From positions 1 through 64,000 of the forward strand of contig CAZOHT010000004.1 of assembly GCA_964579825.1 (NCBI GenBank): a stretch of DNA of 64,000 nucleotides. The letters are read 5' to 3'. Source of the stretch: SPCO01 sp964579825 (GTDB lineage: Bacteria; Chloroflexota; Limnocylindria; Limnocylindrales; CSP1-4). Below are positions 1 to 8,197 of this stretch, piece after piece (positions within the stretch are counted from its first letter, which is position 1; every line of letters begins with the position of its first letter). The position numbers and the translations under genes were made by a program. The notes beneath the pieces were generated by a model. It was not told the DNA's origin. It was given only the letters and a program-made list of their open reading frames with translations, and searched no databases.

Positions 1-1170
1 CTGCATCTCATCACGCCTCGCGCCGGGTCCGGCTTCAGCGGGGACCCGATGCCCGGATCGTGGGCGGACTTCCCGCGGCGCGCGCAGATGCTCGAGTACC
101 TCGAGGGACATGCCGACCGATACGGCCTGCGATCGCACGTCACCTTCGGGGTTCGTGTGGAGCGGCTGGACCCGGTCGGTCGGAACGGCCGAGACGGCTG
201 GGACGTGACCACGTCGGACGGCGAGACCCGGCGATACGCCGGCGTCCTCGTCGCGAATGGCCACAACTCGGTGCCGTCGATCCCGGCCACGCCAGGGACG
301 TTCACCGGCAAGATGCTGCACTCCGGCGAGTATCACAACCCCGCCGACATCGAGGGCAGGCGGGTCCTCGTCGTCGGATCCGGCAACTCCGGGTGCGACA
401 TCGCGTCCGAGCTCGCCCAGGCCGGCTACGACATCGTCCTGAGCGTGCGTCGCGGGCACCTGTTCCAGCCGAAGACGTTCTTCGGAAAGCCGCGCGGCAC
501 GCTGCCGATCATGAAGTTGCCGCCACGCCTGCTGGATCCGGCCCTCCGCCTCCTGATCTGGATGTCGGTCGGCCGGCCGGAAGCCTACGGGTTGCCGAAG
601 CCCGTGGCCAAGAGTCTCAACGATCAACGGCCCGTGGTGAACAGCCTGGTCCTGCACTGGATCCAGCACGGCCGGATCGTGCCGGCGCCAGGGCTCGCCC
701 GGTTCGATGGGAACGTGGTCGAGTTCGTCGACGGCACCCGCCAGACCGTGGACACCGTGGTCTGGGCGACGGGTTTCAAGGCGGATCTGCCATTCCTGTC
801 GGACGACCTGATCCGACGCGAGCATGGGATCCCGCTCCGCGTCGCCGGCTGCATCCTGCCGGCGCACGGCCCGGCACGCCTGTACTTCGTCGGGTTGTGC
901 GCGCCACGGGGGCCGCAGCTGCCCGTGTACAGCGCCCAGAGCGAGGTGATCATGGCGATGCTCGATCAACAGGAGCGGATGGACCAGTCGCTGGTCGACG
1001 TGTTCAGCGCCGTCGACCCGCCGGAGGGCCGCATCGACATCGTCCGTGCCTACTGGAACGATCAGATGGAGCGTACGCGGCGTCGGCTCGCCTCGCTCCG
1101 GTCGACGCATTCGCCCGGCTCGAGCTCCGGTCGAACACCGGACCCCGTCTCCGTCGAGGCGAGCCGATGA
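1..1170 (+). CDS. Flavin-containing monooxygenase / NAD(P)-binding oxidoreductase, 5' end missing
   Basis: The reading frame is open from base 1, so the gene begins left of the window and its N-terminal FAD-binding part is lost; 389 residues are visible. Around residue 101 the FMO signature FxGxxxHxxxY reads FTGKMLHSGEY. It is followed near residue 126 by a second Rossmann motif GSGNSG for NADPH, and WATGF near residue 255 is the usual C-terminal hallmark. The family uses NADPH and O2 to oxygenate soft nucleophiles or ketones. The stop overlaps the next start (ATGA), so it is the upstream gene of a catabolic operon with two SDRs. Its substrate cannot be read from the sequence. Confidence 0.85.
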   Translation: MHLITPRAGSGFSGDPMPGSWADFPRRAQMLEYLEGHADRYGLRSHVTFGVRVERLDPVGRNGRDGWDVTTSDGETRRYAGVLVANGHNSVPSIPATPGTFTGKMLHSGEYHNPADIEGRRVLVVGSGNSGCDIASELAQAGYDIVLSVRRGHLFQPKTFFGKPRGTLPIMKLPPRLLDPALRLLIWMSVGRPEAYGLPKPVAKSLNDQRPVVNSLVLHWIQHGRIVPAPGLARFDGNVVEFVDGTRQTVDTVVWATGFKADLPFLSDDLIRREHGIPLRVAGCILPAHGPARLYFVGLCAPRGPQLPVYSAQSEVIMAMLDQQERMDQSLVDVFSAVDPPEGRIDIVRAYWNDQMERTRRRLASLRSTHSPGSSSGRTPDPVSVEASR

Positions 1171-1898
1171 CCGGTCGGGTCGCCATCGTCACCGGCGCCG
1201 CCAGAGGGCTCGGCCTGGCGGTGGCCGAGCGATTCGTCGCCGACGGGTACCGCCTGGCCCTCGTCGACGCCGATGAGGACGGGTTGGCTGTCGCCACCTC
1301 GGCGATCGAAGCCCTCGGGGCCGACGTCGCCCCGATCCGCGCGGACATCCGTGGGCGAGGGGCCTGCGCGGCTGCCGTCGGCTCGACCGTCGAACGGTTC
1401 GGGAGCGTCGACGTGCTCGTCAATTCGGCCGGCGTCTACCCTCGGCGGCCGGTCCTCGACATCTCGGCGGAGGACTGGCAGTTCGTCTTCGAGGTCAACG
1501 TGCTCGGGACCTACTTCATGATGATCGAGGCCATCGCGGCGATGCGTGACGGTGGTGGCGGGCGGATCGTGAATGTCTCGTCGATCGACGGGTTCAAGGC
1601 CCATCCGGCCAACGCCCATTACGCGGCGACGAAGGCGGCGGTCATCAGTCTGACCCGGTCGGTGGCCCTCGAGGTCGCACCGCTCGGGATCCTGGTCAAC
1701 TCCGTCGCCCCAGGCCCGATGGCGACCGAGACCGCCAAGACCGCCGACTGGTACGCGCCGATGCTCGCGGCTTTGCCCACGCGCCAGCCGATCGAGCCCA
1801 GCGAGATCGCCAACCTCATCGCCTACCTGAGCCATCCGGACAACGTCAGCATCGCCGGCGAGAACATCGTGGTCAGCGGCGCCGGGGTGATCGTGTGA
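1167..1898 (+). CDS. SDR family NAD(P)-dependent oxidoreductase
   Basis: A 243-residue classical short-chain dehydrogenase. The cofactor motif TGAARGLG is at residues 9-16, then NSAG, a serine in VSSID near 138-139, and the catalytic pair Y152/K156 in YAATK. Length and motif order are standard. It probably interconverts an alcohol and a carbonyl group on the substrate handled by the neighbouring monooxygenase and second SDR. The ATG overlaps the upstream stop by 4 nt (ATGA) and the stop overlaps the next GTG, so the three genes are translationally coupled. Substrate unknown. Confidence 0.9.
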   Translation: MTGRVAIVTGAARGLGLAVAERFVADGYRLALVDADEDGLAVATSAIEALGADVAPIRADIRGRGACAAAVGSTVERFGSVDVLVNSAGVYPRRPVLDISAEDWQFVFEVNVLGTYFMMIEAIAAMRDGGGGRIVNVSSIDGFKAHPANAHYAATKAAVISLTRSVALEVAPLGILVNSVAPGPMATETAKTADWYAPMLAALPTRQPIEPSEIANLIAYLSHPDNVSIAGENIVVSGAGVIV

Positions 1899-2650
1899 CC
1901 GGCGAGGCGACGACCGCCCTGGTCACGGGGGCCTCGCGCGGGATCGGCGAGGGGGTCCTGCGCTCGCTCCGGGATCGCGGGTACGCCGTCCACGCCCTCG
2001 CCCTGGACGATGACGACCTCCGACGCGTCGCCGCCGAGACCGGTGCGATCGCCCACGGCCTCGACATCCGCGACACCGCTGCGCTCGAGGCGGCGCTGGG
2101 CGGGATCCCGTTCGACATCGTCGTCAACAACGCCGGCGTCCTGCCGGAGCTGCGACCGTTCGGCGAGAACGCGCGGGCGACCATCGACCTGCTCGTCGAT
2201 GTGAACCTTCGCGCCGCGCTTCACGTCACGAGACTCGTCCTGCCGGGGATGCTCGCGCGCGACCGTGGCCACCTCTTCTTCCTTGGCTCGATCGCCGGCA
2301 GGCATCCGACACCGAACAGCGCGGTCTACGGGGCGACGAAGGCGGCGCTCCATGCGTTCGCCGAGGGCCTGCGCAACGACCTGCTCGGCTCGGCGATCCG
2401 CGTGAGCGTGCTGATGCCCGGTCGCGTCCAGACCCGCCTGTACGACGGTGCGTTCGGGACCAACGATGCGGCGACCGCGGCACTCTACGATGACTTCGAG
2501 GCACTCCAGCCGGCCGATGTGGCCGCCGTCGTCGCCGCCGCGATCGACCTCCCGCCGCACGTCGACCTCACCGCGATCGAGATCCTGCCGACGAAGCAGG
2601 TCTTCGGGGGGAGCCGCATCGCCCGTGACGCTGCGGGCGGCTCGGACTGA
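1895..2650 (+). CDS. SDR family oxidoreductase
   Basis: A second short-chain dehydrogenase, 251 residues, with TGASRGIG at the N terminus, NNAG, and catalytic Y145 in YGATK. It starts with GTG inside the preceding stop (GTGTGA), giving a 4-nt overlap. Its cofactor loop differs from that of the upstream SDR, so the two are distinct enzymes and probably catalyse successive redox steps. The last gene of this block is followed by an 81-nt gap with a new promoter-like site. Confidence 0.88.
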   Translation: MTGEATTALVTGASRGIGEGVLRSLRDRGYAVHALALDDDDLRRVAAETGAIAHGLDIRDTAALEAALGGIPFDIVVNNAGVLPELRPFGENARATIDLLVDVNLRAALHVTRLVLPGMLARDRGHLFFLGSIAGRHPTPNSAVYGATKAALHAFAEGLRNDLLGSAIRVSVLMPGRVQTRLYDGAFGTNDAATAALYDDFEALQPADVAAVVAAAIDLPPHVDLTAIEILPTKQVFGGSRIARDAAGGSD

Positions 2651-2678
2651 GGGCGCCCAGCGCGCCGACGCCGGCCTG

Positions 2679-2726
2679 TATCGTTCGAGGCTGCGGCCGG
2701 CGCCCACAGACCGCCGTCGAAGGAGG
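2679..2726 (+). promoter_or_regulatory. Candidate promoter and strong RBS for the Gfo/Idh/MocA gene
   Basis: A TATCGT -10-like hexamer lies at 2679-2684. About 40 nt downstream is AGGAGG, five bases before a TTG codon at 2732. The strong Shine-Dalgarno is the main reason to accept TTG as the start. No clear -35 is visible. Confidence 0.5.
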
Positions 2727-2731
2727 TCGTA

Positions 2732-3931
2732 TTGGTCTCGGATCCCGTCATCGAGCTGCTCGGCCGTCCCCTTCGACTCGCGGTGATCGGCGGAGGCCCG
2801 GGCAGCTTCATCGGGGCGATGCATCGAACCGCCGCGCGGCTCGACGGCCGGTACACGCTGGTCGCCGGGGTCCTCTCGTCCGATCCGGACCGATCGCGCC
2901 GCGCCGCGACCGGGCTGGGGATCGATCCCTCGCGCGCCTACGCGGACGCGATCGCCATGCTCGACGCGGAGCGCGATCGTCCTGACGGCGCCGAGGTCGT
3001 CGCGATCACGACCCCCAACGACAGCCACCATCGCTACGCGATGGCCGCCCTCGATCGCGGGTTCGACGTGATCTGCGACAAGCCGATGACCAACACGCTC
3101 GACGAGGCGCTCGACATCGTGCGGACGGTCGCGGCGACCGGCCTCGTCTTCTGCCTCACCCACAACTACACCGGCTACCCGATGGTGCGCCAGGCTCGCG
3201 CACTCGTGGAGGCCGGCGAGATCGGCGAGATCCGGTTGGTCCAGGTCGAATACGTCCAGGGCGGCAAGGCCGATGAGTCGGATCCGGATCCGGCCGACGG
3301 GTTGCCCTGGCGGTACGACGCGATCCGGGGCGGACCGTCGCTGGTCATGGGCGATATCGGGACGCACGCGCACAACCTGGTGCGGTTCGTGAGCCGGCTC
3401 GAGGTCGCGGAGGTCGCCGCGGGGATCGGTCACATCATCCCGCAGCGTCCGGTCGACGACTACGGTGGGGCGATGCTCCGGTTCGACAACGGCGCACGCG
3501 GGTCGTTCTGGGTGACCCAGACCGCGGCCGGGGTCGAGAACGACCTTCGGATCCGCGTGTCGGGGACGAAGGGCAGCCTCGAGTGGCAGCAGGAGCGGCC
3601 GACCCGGCTCACGGTCAAGCCGCTCGATGGGCCGGCCCGCACCTACACGCCGAACGGGCCCGGCACCCTGCCACCCGCCGCGAGGGCGTGCCGGATCGTC
3701 GCCGGTCACCCGGAAGGGTTCCACGAGGCCTTCGCCAACCTGTACTCGGACGCGGCCGAGGCGATCGCCGCTCGGCGTACCGGACGCACGCCCGATCCCC
3801 TGGCGCTCTGGTTCCCGAACGAGCGCGACGGCGCCATCGGCGTGCGCTTCGTCGCGGCGGCGGTGGCTTCCAGCGACGCGAACGGGGCCTGGACCGACGC
3901 GACCCTGACCTTCACGGAGGGAACCCGATGA
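2732..3931 (+). CDS. Gfo/Idh/MocA family oxidoreductase
   Basis: A 399-residue NAD(P)-dependent oxidoreductase of the glucose-fructose oxidoreductase / inositol dehydrogenase superfamily. The N-terminal Rossmann motif is GGGPGS (about residues 22-27), and the conserved EKP-type loop reads CDKPM with the catalytic Lys at about 117. The C-terminal half has the expected substrate-binding sheet, with a VMGDIGTHAHN segment around the usual conserved Asp/His. TTG start supported by AGGAGG. The stop overlaps the next ATG. Such enzymes usually oxidise a sugar, an inositol or a related polyol; the actual substrate is not evident. Confidence 0.88.
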   Translation: MVSDPVIELLGRPLRLAVIGGGPGSFIGAMHRTAARLDGRYTLVAGVLSSDPDRSRRAATGLGIDPSRAYADAIAMLDAERDRPDGAEVVAITTPNDSHHRYAMAALDRGFDVICDKPMTNTLDEALDIVRTVAATGLVFCLTHNYTGYPMVRQARALVEAGEIGEIRLVQVEYVQGGKADESDPDPADGLPWRYDAIRGGPSLVMGDIGTHAHNLVRFVSRLEVAEVAAGIGHIIPQRPVDDYGGAMLRFDNGARGSFWVTQTAAGVENDLRIRVSGTKGSLEWQQERPTRLTVKPLDGPARTYTPNGPGTLPPAARACRIVAGHPEGFHEAFANLYSDAAEAIAARRTGRTPDPLALWFPNERDGAIGVRFVAAAVASSDANGAWTDATLTFTEGTR

Positions 3932-4359
3932 CCGAACGCCGAGAGATCGGCCATGCGCAAGCGCGAGCCCTGGTCGCCATGGTCGCGGACCGCCTCGAGG
4001 CCGAGGGTCTCGGCGCCGCGGTCGCGGTCGTGGATCCGCACGGTGAGCTGGTCGCCTTCCTGCGCACCGACGGCTGCGGCCTGTCGTCCATCGACATCGC
4101 GATCCACAAGGCCTTCAGCGCGGCCCGCCAGGGGGTCGAATCCAGCGTGCTCGGCGAGCGATCGCGAACCGAGGGCTTTCCGCTGACCAACTTCGGCGAC
4201 CCGCGCTACGTCGGCTGGGGTGGGGGAGTGCCGATCATCGTGGACGACAAGGTCATCGGCGCGATCGGCGTGAGCGGCCTGCCGGAGGCAGCCGATGTCG
4301 AGCTGGCCCGCTGGGCCGTCGCGAGTCTCGGGACACCGGGCGGACCCAGCGCGGCCTAA
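3928..4359 (+). CDS. GlcG/HbpS-like (DUF336) heme-binding-type protein
   Basis: A 143-residue protein of the GlcG/HbpS (DUF336) family, with the typical run AVVDPHGELVAFLRTDG in the first third, a central helix (AIHKAFSAARQG), and a C-terminal GGGVPIIVDDKVIGAIGVSG strand-turn. Members form octamers. Some bind heme or act as extracellular redox sensors, others sit in catabolic operons with unknown roles. GGAGG precedes the ATG, which overlaps the oxidoreductase stop (ATGA). No signal peptide is visible, so it is probably cytoplasmic. Confidence 0.82.
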   Translation: MTERREIGHAQARALVAMVADRLEAEGLGAAVAVVDPHGELVAFLRTDGCGLSSIDIAIHKAFSAARQGVESSVLGERSRTEGFPLTNFGDPRYVGWGGGVPIIVDDKVIGAIGVSGLPEAADVELARWAVASLGTPGGPSAA

Positions 4360-4386
4360 GACCTCGGGCCCGTTGGGAAGCCCGGG

Positions 4387-5352
4387 TCAGCCGAGCCGGG
4401 TCGGATCCCCGGCGAGCCGCGCCTTCCGGAACCCGTCGACGGCGTCCCAGGTGACGATGACGACGATGACGATGGCCGTGATCGTGCCCGTCACGCCGAT
4501 CCAGGCGCTGCCCGCCGACGCCGAGATGGCGGCGACGAGGTCCGGGTTCAGGAGCAGGTCGTTCTGCCACAGGTACAGGGCGGGGAGCGCGAACGCGGCG
4601 CCGAGGGCGGCGTTGGCGACGGCGAGGGGCCAGGTCCAGTGGCCGCGCAGGAACCGCACGACGGTGAGCACGACCTCCCCGATGAGCACGACGATGAACC
4701 ACGGCAGCCAGAACGACCAGAGCGCCTGGTCGAACAGGGCGAACGCCTGGCCGTCGATGACGATCACCGGCTGCAGCTGGACCCAGACCAGGGCCGCCAG
4801 GACGAGGACGTTGAAGAACACGGTGAAGACGAGTTCGGTCACGCCCATGCGGCCGTCGTCCGGCAGCTCCGGCAGATCGTCCGGGGTCCAGGCCCGACCG
4901 TCGACGGTCGATCGTCCGGCGGACGGGCCCAAGGTCCGCTCCATGATGGCGAACACGAGGGTGAACCAGAACAGCAACTGGATCGCGGCCATCCAGGCCG
5001 CCCCGGCGGCCCCCAGGATCGCCTGGCCGATCGAGGCACCAGCCAGCAGGTTCGAGGCCAGGACCGCGGCAGACAGGATCGGGACCAGGATGACCAGGAG
5101 CCGGGTGACCAGGGTCCGCCACGGGCCGAACAGGGCCGGCCCGATGAGGTACTGCGGCGAGTCGGTGTAGCGAGCCGCGAGCGCCCCGGGTGATCCGAGT
5201 TCGGTCAGGGCGGCGCGCTCGTCACCGTCTCGTGCATCGACGGTGTCGGCGACCAGGGCGCGCAGCTCCGGCTCCAGGTCGGTTCGCTGTCGGCCGGGCA
5301 CGCACTGCAGGGTGGCGGCGACATAGCGGTCGGTCAGCGTGGGGGTGGTCAT
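4387..5352 (-). CDS. Multi-pass membrane protein co-transcribed with PadR regulator
   Basis: A 321-residue protein. The first ~80 residues are soluble and resemble the HAAS-type N-terminal helical domain (TDRYVAATLQCVPGRQRTDLE), often found next to PadR regulators. About six hydrophobic segments follow (for example around VTRLLVILVPILSAAVLASNLL and WLPWFIVVLIGEVVLTVV). The ATG overlaps the padR-like stop by 4 nt (ATGA), so the two are coupled. In related loci the PadR protein represses the membrane gene. No transport or enzymatic motif is recognised. Confidence 0.75.
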   Translation of the reverse strand: MTTPTLTDRYVAATLQCVPGRQRTDLEPELRALVADTVDARDGDERAALTELGSPGALAARYTDSPQYLIGPALFGPWRTLVTRLLVILVPILSAAVLASNLLAGASIGQAILGAAGAAWMAAIQLLFWFTLVFAIMERTLGPSAGRSTVDGRAWTPDDLPELPDDGRMGVTELVFTVFFNVLVLAALVWVQLQPVIVIDGQAFALFDQALWSFWLPWFIVVLIGEVVLTVVRFLRGHWTWPLAVANAALGAAFALPALYLWQNDLLLNPDLVAAISASAGSAWIGVTGTITAIVIVVIVTWDAVDGFRKARLAGDPTRLG

Positions 5353-5690
5353 ACGGGGTCTCCCTGGTCCAGGCCGCGGATCGAGGCGTCGAGTCGCTGC
5401 CAGTCGGTGAAGAGCTCGGCGGCGAGGCGATCGCCGTCGGCGTTGGTCCGGTAGAACTTCCGTGGCCGCGCATCGTCGGTGTTCCATTCGCTCGTCAGCA
5501 CGCCCTGCGCCTCGAGGCGACGGAGGAGCGGATAGAGCGTGTTGGCGTCCACGGCGAAGCCGAGGTCGCGGAGTCGATCGAGCAGCGCGTAGCCGTAGCC
5601 CGGCTGGCGCAGGAGGAGCAGGCAGGCGAGCACGACCGTGCCCCGCCGGAGCTCCTGCTGACCGCCCGTCAGGATGTCGGTGAAGTCCAT
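5349..5690 (-). CDS. PadR family transcriptional regulator
   Basis: A 113-residue winged-helix repressor of PadR type. The core includes RRGTVVLACLLLLRQPGYGYALLDRL, then NTLYPLLRRLEAQGVLTSEW, the recognition helix and wing typical of the family, and a short C-terminal dimerisation helix. I chose the ATG giving MDFTDIL; in-frame ATGs 9 and 12 nt upstream are possible and none has a good Shine-Dalgarno. A perfect TGTGTG-A-CACACA palindrome sits just upstream, so autoregulation is likely. Confidence 0.88.
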   Translation of the reverse strand: MDFTDILTGGQQELRRGTVVLACLLLLRQPGYGYALLDRLRDLGFAVDANTLYPLLRRLEAQGVLTSEWNTDDARPRKFYRTNADGDRLAAELFTDWQRLDASIRGLDQGDPV

Positions 5691-5704
5691 GCGACGCATC
5701 ATAG

Positions 5705-5717
5705 TGTGTGACACACA
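5705..5717. promoter_or_regulatory. Palindromic candidate PadR operator
   Basis: TGTGTGACACACA is a perfect 13-bp inverted repeat, 14 nt upstream of the chosen padR-like start. Its size and place fit an autoregulatory operator of the padR-membrane protein pair. Binding is inferred, not seen. Confidence 0.5.
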
Positions 5718-5796
5718 GCAATGCAAGTCGCACGTCGATGTAGGTACCGTCGCGGTGGCGTCTTCGGGCTAGGCAGCGGCGGGATCACGTCGCAGA

Positions 5797-6660
5797 ATGG
5801 CGGCCATGCCGCGACTCCAGCGCAAGAGCTTCGCGAGTCCGGACGAGGTCCGGACGTTCCCCCACGGGAAGATCGACATCGTCAACCTCGACGAGACGAC
5901 GCTCGGGCGGTTCGTGTGCGAACCCGGGTGGCGCTGGTCGGTCGACATCGCGCCGATCGTCCAGACGCAGGCCTGCCAGAACCGCCACGTCGGGTATGCG
6001 ATCGGCGGGCAACTCCACGTCGTGCTGGAGGACCGGACCGAGCTCGACATCGTCGCAGGCGATGCCTATGAGATCCCGCCGGGACACGATGCCTGGGTGG
6101 TCGGCGACGTCATGTGGGACACCGTCGAGTACACCAGCGCCCGGATCTTCGGGATCGGCCCCGAGGTCCAGGACGAGCGGACGCTGGCGACCGTGCTCTT
6201 CACGGACATCGTGGACTCGACCGCCACATTGGGGCGGCTTGGGGACTCAGCCTGGCAGCACCTGCTGCTCGATCACAACGAGCGGATGCGGGCGGCCCTC
6301 GACGGGTATCGCGGCCGCGAGGTGGTCACGACCGGCGACGGGTTCCTGGCCCTCTTCGATGGCGCCGCCCGCGCGGTGCGCTGCGCGGCGGCGATGATCG
6401 ATGCCGTCAAGCCGCTCGGCATCGAGATCCGCGCGGGCCTGCATACGGGGGAGATCATCATCGCGGGCGGCAACGCGCACGGCGTGGCGGTGCACGCGGC
6501 CGCTCGGATCGCGGCGCTCGCCGGCACGGGCGAGGTGCTCGTATCCGGCACGACGCGCGACCTCTCGGACGGCTCCGGGCTCCGCTTCGCGGACCGCGGC
6601 CAGCACACCCTCAAGGGGCTCGACGGTCAGCGGCAGGTGTACGCGCTCGAGCGGGGCTGA
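5797..6660 (+). CDS. Cupin - class III adenylate/guanylate cyclase fusion protein
   Basis: A 287-residue protein. Residues ~25-115 form a cupin-like barrel (NRHVGYAIGGQLHVVLED, then DAYEIPPGHDAWVVGD). Residues ~127-287 form a class III nucleotidyl cyclase catalytic domain with metal Asp residues at D137 (LFTDIVDST) and D181 (TTGDGF). The conserved GxxVNxAAR reads GVAVHAAAR, so the transition-state Asn is His233 while Arg237 is kept. The cupin may sense a small ligand and control the cyclase; if the Asn change disables catalysis, the domain may only bind nucleotide. Start could also be the ATG three codons later. No membrane segment. Confidence 0.85.
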   Translation: MAAMPRLQRKSFASPDEVRTFPHGKIDIVNLDETTLGRFVCEPGWRWSVDIAPIVQTQACQNRHVGYAIGGQLHVVLEDRTELDIVAGDAYEIPPGHDAWVVGDVMWDTVEYTSARIFGIGPEVQDERTLATVLFTDIVDSTATLGRLGDSAWQHLLLDHNERMRAALDGYRGREVVTTGDGFLALFDGAARAVRCAAAMIDAVKPLGIEIRAGLHTGEIIIAGGNAHGVAVHAAARIAALAGTGEVLVSGTTRDLSDGSGLRFADRGQHTLKGLDGQRQVYALERG

Positions 6661-6676
6661 GTCCCTCCCTCCGGAC

Positions 6677-7099
6677 CTAGACCGATTCGGCGGCGCGCTT
6701 CATCCCCTGGGTCTCGCGGGTCAGGTAGTCGTTCGCCAGCCCACGATAGAACAGGGCGACCATCGGGACGAGCAGGCCGCGCATGTCGAGGATGAGTGTC
6801 AGACGTGTCCGACCTTCGCCCAGTGCCTCCACGCGATGGTCCGCGACGCTGCTCAGGGCGCTCGTCTTCTGGGTCCACTCGAACCTCGTGGGCGAGTCCC
6901 AGATCGTGACCTCCCAGACGCCTTCCGACAGCTTGGGCTGCTTGAGCTTGACCCGACTGCCGACCGCCACCGGCCTTGGCGTCAGGATCTCGATCGTCTC
7001 GACGGTATCGATCCGCTGCGGCCAGCCCTCGAGGTCGGTCAGCACGTCCCAGACCCGCTGCTGCGGTGCGTCGATGTCGATGGCTCGCACGAATCGCAT
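6677..7099 (-). CDS. SRPBCC family (polyketide cyclase/START-like) protein
   Basis: A 140-residue START/Bet v1-like helix-grip protein. It opens with the typical strand RAIDIDAPQQRVWDVLTDLEGWP, has a central strand run around RVKLKQPKLSEGVWEV, and ends with a long C-terminal helix (ALFYRGLANDYLTRETQGMKRAAES). Such proteins bind hydrophobic ligands; enzymatic activity cannot be assumed. TAGACT lies 9 nt upstream of the ATG with no Shine-Dalgarno, suggesting a leaderless message. Monocistronic by its spacing to msrA. Confidence 0.82.
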   Translation of the reverse strand: MRFVRAIDIDAPQQRVWDVLTDLEGWPQRIDTVETIEILTPRPVAVGSRVKLKQPKLSEGVWEVTIWDSPTRFEWTQKTSALSSVADHRVEALGEGRTRLTLILDMRGLLVPMVALFYRGLANDYLTRETQGMKRAAESV

Positions 7100-7213
7100 G
7101 TCGAGGGCAGTCTAATCCGGCCGCACCCCGTCGGGCGGTGAGGATGATCGGGTGCTCGATCGAACGCATCGGCCCAGCCCGACCGGCGCCGGCGATCGGA
7201 CTCGACGGTTGCG

Positions 7214-7888
7214 CTAGTCCACGTACTGGAGCGGCGTCACCACGAAGTCGTCCGGCAGCTTCACGCCGGTCGCGTGGTTCGGGCAGTAGCCGTTCGGGTT
7301 CTTGTCCAGGTACTGCTGGTGATACTCCTCGGCGTAGTAGAACGGGGTCGTCGCGGCATCGACGATCTCGGTCTGGATGTCGCCATAGCCGGCCTTCGAG
7401 AGCTGGGTCTGGTACATCGCCTTCGAGGCCTCGGCCTGGGGTCGCTGGTCGGCGTCCGCGACGATGATCGAACGGTACTGGGTCCCGACGTCGTTCCCCT
7501 GGCGCATGGCCTGGGTCGGGTCGTGGTGCTCCCAAAAGGTCTTGAGGAGCATCGCGTACGAGATCCGCTCGGGGTCGTAGGCGACCAGGACGACCTCGGC
7601 ATGTCCGGTCTGGCCGGTGCACGTCTCCTGGTACGTCGGGTTGGGGGTGGATCCGCCGGCATAGCCGACCGCCGTGGTCACGACCCCCGGGAGCTGCCAG
7701 TAGTCCTTCTCGTCACCCCAGAAGCAGCCGAGGCCGAAGATGGCGGTCTTCGTGCCCTCCGGCCACGGACCGGCGATCGGCGTGCCGAGGACGGTGTGGA
7801 TGCCGGGGGTCATGATCGGCGCGGGACGGCCGGGCAGGGCATCGGCGGGGGAGGGGATGGACGCGGGCTTGGACTGGAAGAACCTCAT
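7214..7888 (-). CDS. msrA: Peptide-methionine (S)-S-oxide reductase MsrA
   Basis: A 224-residue MsrA that repairs methionine-S-sulfoxide in proteins. The catalytic Cys55 is in GLGCFWGDEKDYW, followed by GYAGG, GHAEVV and a YHQQYLDKNPNGYC segment near the end. Only one C-terminal Cys (GYC) is present, and the extra distal resolving Cys known from E. coli is absent, so recycling would use that single partner. The first ~35 residues are an extension without a convincing signal peptide. TAGACT is exactly 6 nt before the ATG, consistent with leaderless transcription. Confidence 0.95.
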   Translation of the reverse strand: MRFFQSKPASIPSPADALPGRPAPIMTPGIHTVLGTPIAGPWPEGTKTAIFGLGCFWGDEKDYWQLPGVVTTAVGYAGGSTPNPTYQETCTGQTGHAEVVLVAYDPERISYAMLLKTFWEHHDPTQAMRQGNDVGTQYRSIIVADADQRPQAEASKAMYQTQLSKAGYGDIQTEIVDAATTPFYYAEEYHQQYLDKNPNGYCPNHATGVKLPDDFVVTPLQYVD

Positions 7889-8197
7889 GTCGGCAGTCTA
7901 CCCGCGGCCCATGACACCTCGGTGACGGGCGCCAGCGTCGCACGCGTGTCGTTTCGCCGAGGTTCCTGCCAGACGTCCAGCTGGTGACGGCTGGGCTTCG
8001 GATCGTGCCGGATCGGCCGCTCGACGTGGTCGGCCGCCGCGGCTCGACGCCCGATCCACGCTCAGGTATCGCCCGGATCTGCCTGAGCGTCAGACCCGCT
8101 GCTGTCCAAGAGTCACCACATGGACGAATGGCAGAGATGCAGCCGGGGACCACGACTGGTGGCCCGACGCAGGGGACCAGCGGGTCGCCGCGGCCGG
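7889..8197. other. Intergenic stretch with no recognised gene
   Basis: About 309 bases lie between the start of msrA and the 3' end of the M14 carboxypeptidase gene. Apart from the msrA -10-like TAGACT (7895-7900, minus strand) I see no coding signal, tRNA, terminator with a T-run or repeat. Confidence 0.6.

Noticed and set aside
1823..3724. 633-codon antisense frame over the SDR and Gfo/Idh/MocA genes
   Set aside because: Plus-strand frames carry complete enzyme motifs and start/stop coupling; this one is a high-GC artefact.
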